Assembly: GCA_030704765.1 (NCBI GenBank)
Contig: JAUYDD010000161.1
Location: 1-7,905 of the forward strand
DNA length: 7,905 nt
DNA from: Nanobdellota archaeon
GTDB lineage: Archaea > Nanobdellota > Nanobdellia > Pacearchaeales > GW2011-AR1
Direction of reading: 5' to 3'
Position numbers and translations under genes: made by a program. The notes under the pieces are model-generated. The model worked only from the letters and a program-made list of their open reading frames with translations, ran no database searches and was not told where the DNA came from. This document shows, one piece after another, positions 6,185 through 7,905 of the stretch. The first letter of the stretch is position 1. Every line of letters starts with the position of its first letter.

Positions 6185-7636
6185 CTATTTTTGGCAACTG
6201 TTACAATCTCTCCAACAACCCAAACATAACTTTTCTTTAGGTAAGCCAATAGAAGTCACTAAATCATCCATCCTTTGATATTCTAGACTAGTTAAGCTAA
6301 GACTGTCACGAATATGGCCAACCATCCGATTATATAAATCAGAATTTTCATCTGTAAAATCATTAACATCATGATTTTTTCCATCTTCCTTATCAACTGC
6401 AGCTATTGCTCTTCTTGCAGCTAAAACCTGTTCAGAACTTGATCTTGAAAAATTCAAAAACGTGCAAGCATGAGTTAAAGGAGGGCAAGAAGGCCTCATA
6501 TGAATTTCTTGTGCTTGATATTCATCAAATAACATATGAATATTGTCTTTTAACTGAGTGCCCCTAACAATTGAATCTTCGCAAAACAAAATTCTTTTTC
6601 TCTCTATTAATTCTCTTATAGTAATTAATTTCTTTTTAGCAACTAAATCTCTGAAGCTTTGTTCCTGGGGCATAAAACTTCTAGGCCAACTTGGAGTATA
6701 TTTTACTAAAGGCCTGCCTCTTCTCATTCCACTCTCATTAGTATAACCAATTGTACTTCCTGTACCTGAATCAGGAATATCTGCAATAATATCAAATGGA
6801 AGTTCTTCTCTATTTTTATTCATCCTTTTCATATCAGCTCTTGCAAGACCTTCTCCAGAATGATTTCTCATAATTTCTACATTAACTCCTTCATAACTTG
6901 AGCCAGGAAAACCATAATAAATCCATAAAAAAGCACAAATCTGCATCTTGACTCCCGGTTCTTTTAATTGCTCACAACCATCAAGAGTTAAACGAACAAT
7001 TTGTCCAGGTCCAAGCTCCATATAAGGTTTAAAACCTTGATTACAAAGAGCAGTAGTCTCCATTGTTGCAGCATAAGCTCCATCTTTTTTTGCAATAATA
7101 ACAGGAGTCCTGCCTAATTTATCTCTAGCTGCATAAATTCCATCTTTAGACATGACAAGTACAGAAGAACTACCCTCTATAGTATTTTGCATTATTTCAA
7201 TACCATCAGAAATATTATTTCCCTGACCAATTAAATAAGCAATAACCTCAGCAGGATTAAAAGGCATTGTTTCATCAGGAGCAGGTTCTGAAAAAGAAAC
7301 CTTTCCTTTATGAGCATTCTCTACAATAGAAACTAGATTATTTATTCTTCCAACATGAACAACATAAAATCCCCCGAATCTAGAGCTGAATATAGGTTGA
7401 TCCTCATAATCACTAACAACTCCAATACCCATTGTCCCGTAATGTTCTACTGCAAAATCTTCTAATTGAGGTCTAAAACCCTTTCGAGTTATATCATGAA
7501 TTCTTCTATAAGAAATACTTCTACCACCAATAACAATTCCCCCTCTTCTTGTTCCTAAATGCGAATGATAATCTGTACCATAAAGTAAATCAAAATTACA
7601 ATTCTCCTTTGAAACCACTCCAAAAAACCCGCCCAT
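6185..7636 (-). CDS. purF: PurF-like amidophosphoribosyltransferase lacking the glutaminase cysteine
   Basis: A 483-residue cytoplasmic protein with PurF architecture: an N-terminal Ntn-type glutaminase-like domain (about 1-225) and a phosphoribosyltransferase domain (about 226-440). PurF makes phosphoribosylamine from PRPP and glutamine. The PRPP loop LFCEDSIVRGT (350-360) and the DIPDSGTGS loop (286-294) are intact. Four cysteines match the Fe-S ligands of B. subtilis PurF: Cys234 (QICAFLWIYY), Cys391 (SCPPLTHAC) and Cys471/Cys474 (CLGC), with two more at 478 and 481. The N-terminus reads MGGFFG where PurF has a processed CGxxG, so the catalytic Cys is Gly. The NGN oxyanion motif is replaced by VGR (95-97). 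Glutaminase activity is therefore unlikely; ammonia use or another role is inferred. Similar MGGFFG paralogues are, from memory, known in Bacteroidetes. The start follows a clear Shine-Dalgarno site. Confidence 0.88.
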   Translation of the reverse strand: MGGFFGVVSKENCNFDLLYGTDYHSHLGTRRGGIVIGGRSISYRRIHDITRKGFRPQLEDFAVEHYGTMGIGVVSDYEDQPIFSSRFGGFYVVHVGRINNLVSIVENAHKGKVSFSEPAPDETMPFNPAEVIAYLIGQGNNISDGIEIMQNTIEGSSSVLVMSKDGIYAARDKLGRTPVIIAKKDGAYAATMETTALCNQGFKPYMELGPGQIVRLTLDGCEQLKEPGVKMQICAFLWIYYGFPGSSYEGVNVEIMRNHSGEGLARADMKRMNKNREELPFDIIADIPDSGTGSTIGYTNESGMRRGRPLVKYTPSWPRSFMPQEQSFRDLVAKKKLITIRELIERKRILFCEDSIVRGTQLKDNIHMLFDEYQAQEIHMRPSCPPLTHACTFLNFSRSSSEQVLAARRAIAAVDKEDGKNHDVNDFTDENSDLYNRMVGHIRDSLSLTSLEYQRMDDLVTSIGLPKEKLCLGCWRDCNSCQK

Positions 7637-7640
7637 TTTT

Positions 7641-7647
7641 TCACCTC
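7641..7647 (-). promoter_or_regulatory. Shine-Dalgarno site of the PurF-like gene
   Basis: GAGGTGA on the minus strand ends four bases before the ATG at 7636. It is the only strong ribosome binding site in the window and fixes this start. It also means that this mRNA has a leader, unlike the other predicted transcripts. Confidence 0.75.
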
Positions 7648-7650
7648 AAT

Positions 7651-7726
7651 AATTATATTTAAAACTTAGTTTAAAAATAATAATATGCTATAAAATATAT
7701 CTCAAAAAATAAATTAGTTTATAAAC
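7651..7726 (-). promoter_or_regulatory. AT-rich promoter region of the purine block
   Basis: Several TATA-like stretches lie upstream of the PurF-like gene on the minus strand, near 7668-7680, 7690-7701 and 7717-7726. The last is a perfect palindrome, GTTTATAAAC. Any of these could place the start upstream of the Shine-Dalgarno site. The one closest to the gene (7651-7663) is too near, because its expected start would fall inside the start codon. The palindrome could equally drive plus-strand transcription towards the repeat at 7763. I cannot choose between them. Confidence 0.3.
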
Positions 7727-7762
7727 AAAAGAATCTTGAGAATTAAAATAAATTTATGTTTC

Positions 7763-7899
7763 TTATGTCGGAAATTGAAAACCTCATCTTTTAAGATGAG
7801 GTAGTTTACTTGCATTCAATTTCCGAGCACAAGAAAATTGTTTTATGCAATTTTCTGTGCAGAAAATTCTTCTGAAAGAATTTTCATGCATCCTAAAAA
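7763..7899 (+). repeat. Structured repeat, right copy (candidate non-coding RNA)
   Basis: A perfect 12-bp outer stem (7768-7779 with 7815-7826) encloses a 9-bp hairpin with a TTTA loop (7781-7802). It is homologous to the minus-strand element at 56-138: both start TTATGTCG, share AATTGAAAACCTCAT and the TTTA loop, and end in GCATCCTAAAAA (here 7888-7899). Relative to the left copy, two outer-stem pairs and two hairpin pairs are changed on both sides, so pairing is kept. The second inner hairpin is shortened to at most three pairs. About 60 bases forming two more hairpins separate the outer stem from the shared 12-base end. The function is unknown. Confidence 0.65.
7827..7885 (+). other. Tandem hairpins inserted in the right repeat copy
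   Basis: Hairpin A pairs 7827-7840 with 7848-7860: 13 pairs with one bulged A and a seven-base loop. Hairpin B pairs 7862-7871 with 7876-7885: 10 perfect pairs with loop CTGA. Both stems contain GAAAATT, which suggests they arose from one another. The left copy has neither, and passes straight from its outer stem to the 12-base end. Confidence 0.6.
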
Positions 7900-7905
7900 T
7901 TTCTG

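Noticed and set aside
6558..6746. 62-codon plus-strand open frame
   Set aside because: It is antisense to the phosphoribosyltransferase domain of the PurF-like gene, with no family resemblance.
7763..7899. Integron attC site or IS200/IS605 end
   Set aside because: The hairpins recall such sites, but no recognisable attC core boxes, integrase, TnpA or TnpB gene is in the window.

Overview
The window looks like chromosomal DNA from an AT-rich archaeon. I lean towards a DPANN-type lineage such as Woesearchaeota or Pacearchaeota, but no rRNA is present to place it. The archaeal signs are a TrmB-type regulator, an archaeal-type TctA/DUF112 membrane protein, and TATA-like boxes centred about 24-28 nt upstream of four start codons, the spacing expected for leaderless archaeal mRNAs. 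The three purine genes are of bacterial-looking subfamilies, which suggests old or recent transfer.

Layout. Positions 1-234 hold no gene. They contain a GC-rich stem-loop (7-40), a structured repeat on the minus strand (56-138) and a small hairpin (141-168). A TrmB-family regulator (235-984, minus) is divergent from a cytoplasmic M28 zinc peptidase (1080-1922, plus), with a short shared promoter region between them. A lone TctA/DUF112 permease-like protein (2039-3241, plus) follows. It converges on a minus-strand purine block that reads, in transcription order, PurF-like phosphoribosyltransferase (7636-6185), IMP dehydrogenase (6038-4497) and adenylosuccinate synthetase (4495-3251). The last two are separated by one base and are almost certainly co-transcribed. 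A second copy of the structured repeat lies at 7763-7899 on the plus strand.

How the genes work together. The purine block codes for the first committed step of purine synthesis (PRPP to phosphoribosylamine, if the PurF-like protein does this) and for both branches out of IMP (to XMP and towards AMP). The middle steps and GuaA are not in this window. The PurF-like protein lacks the catalytic cysteine of the glutaminase domain but keeps its PRPP site and four Fe-S-type cysteines, so any activity would have to use free ammonia or serve another purpose.

The most unusual signal is the pair of homologous structured repeats at the window ends, in inverted orientation. Their stems differ by four compensatory base-pair changes while an apical loop is unchanged. 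This indicates selection on a fold, either of an RNA or of single-stranded DNA. Both copies end in the same 12 bases, which therefore form a perfect 12-bp inverted repeat bounding a unit of about 7.84 kb.
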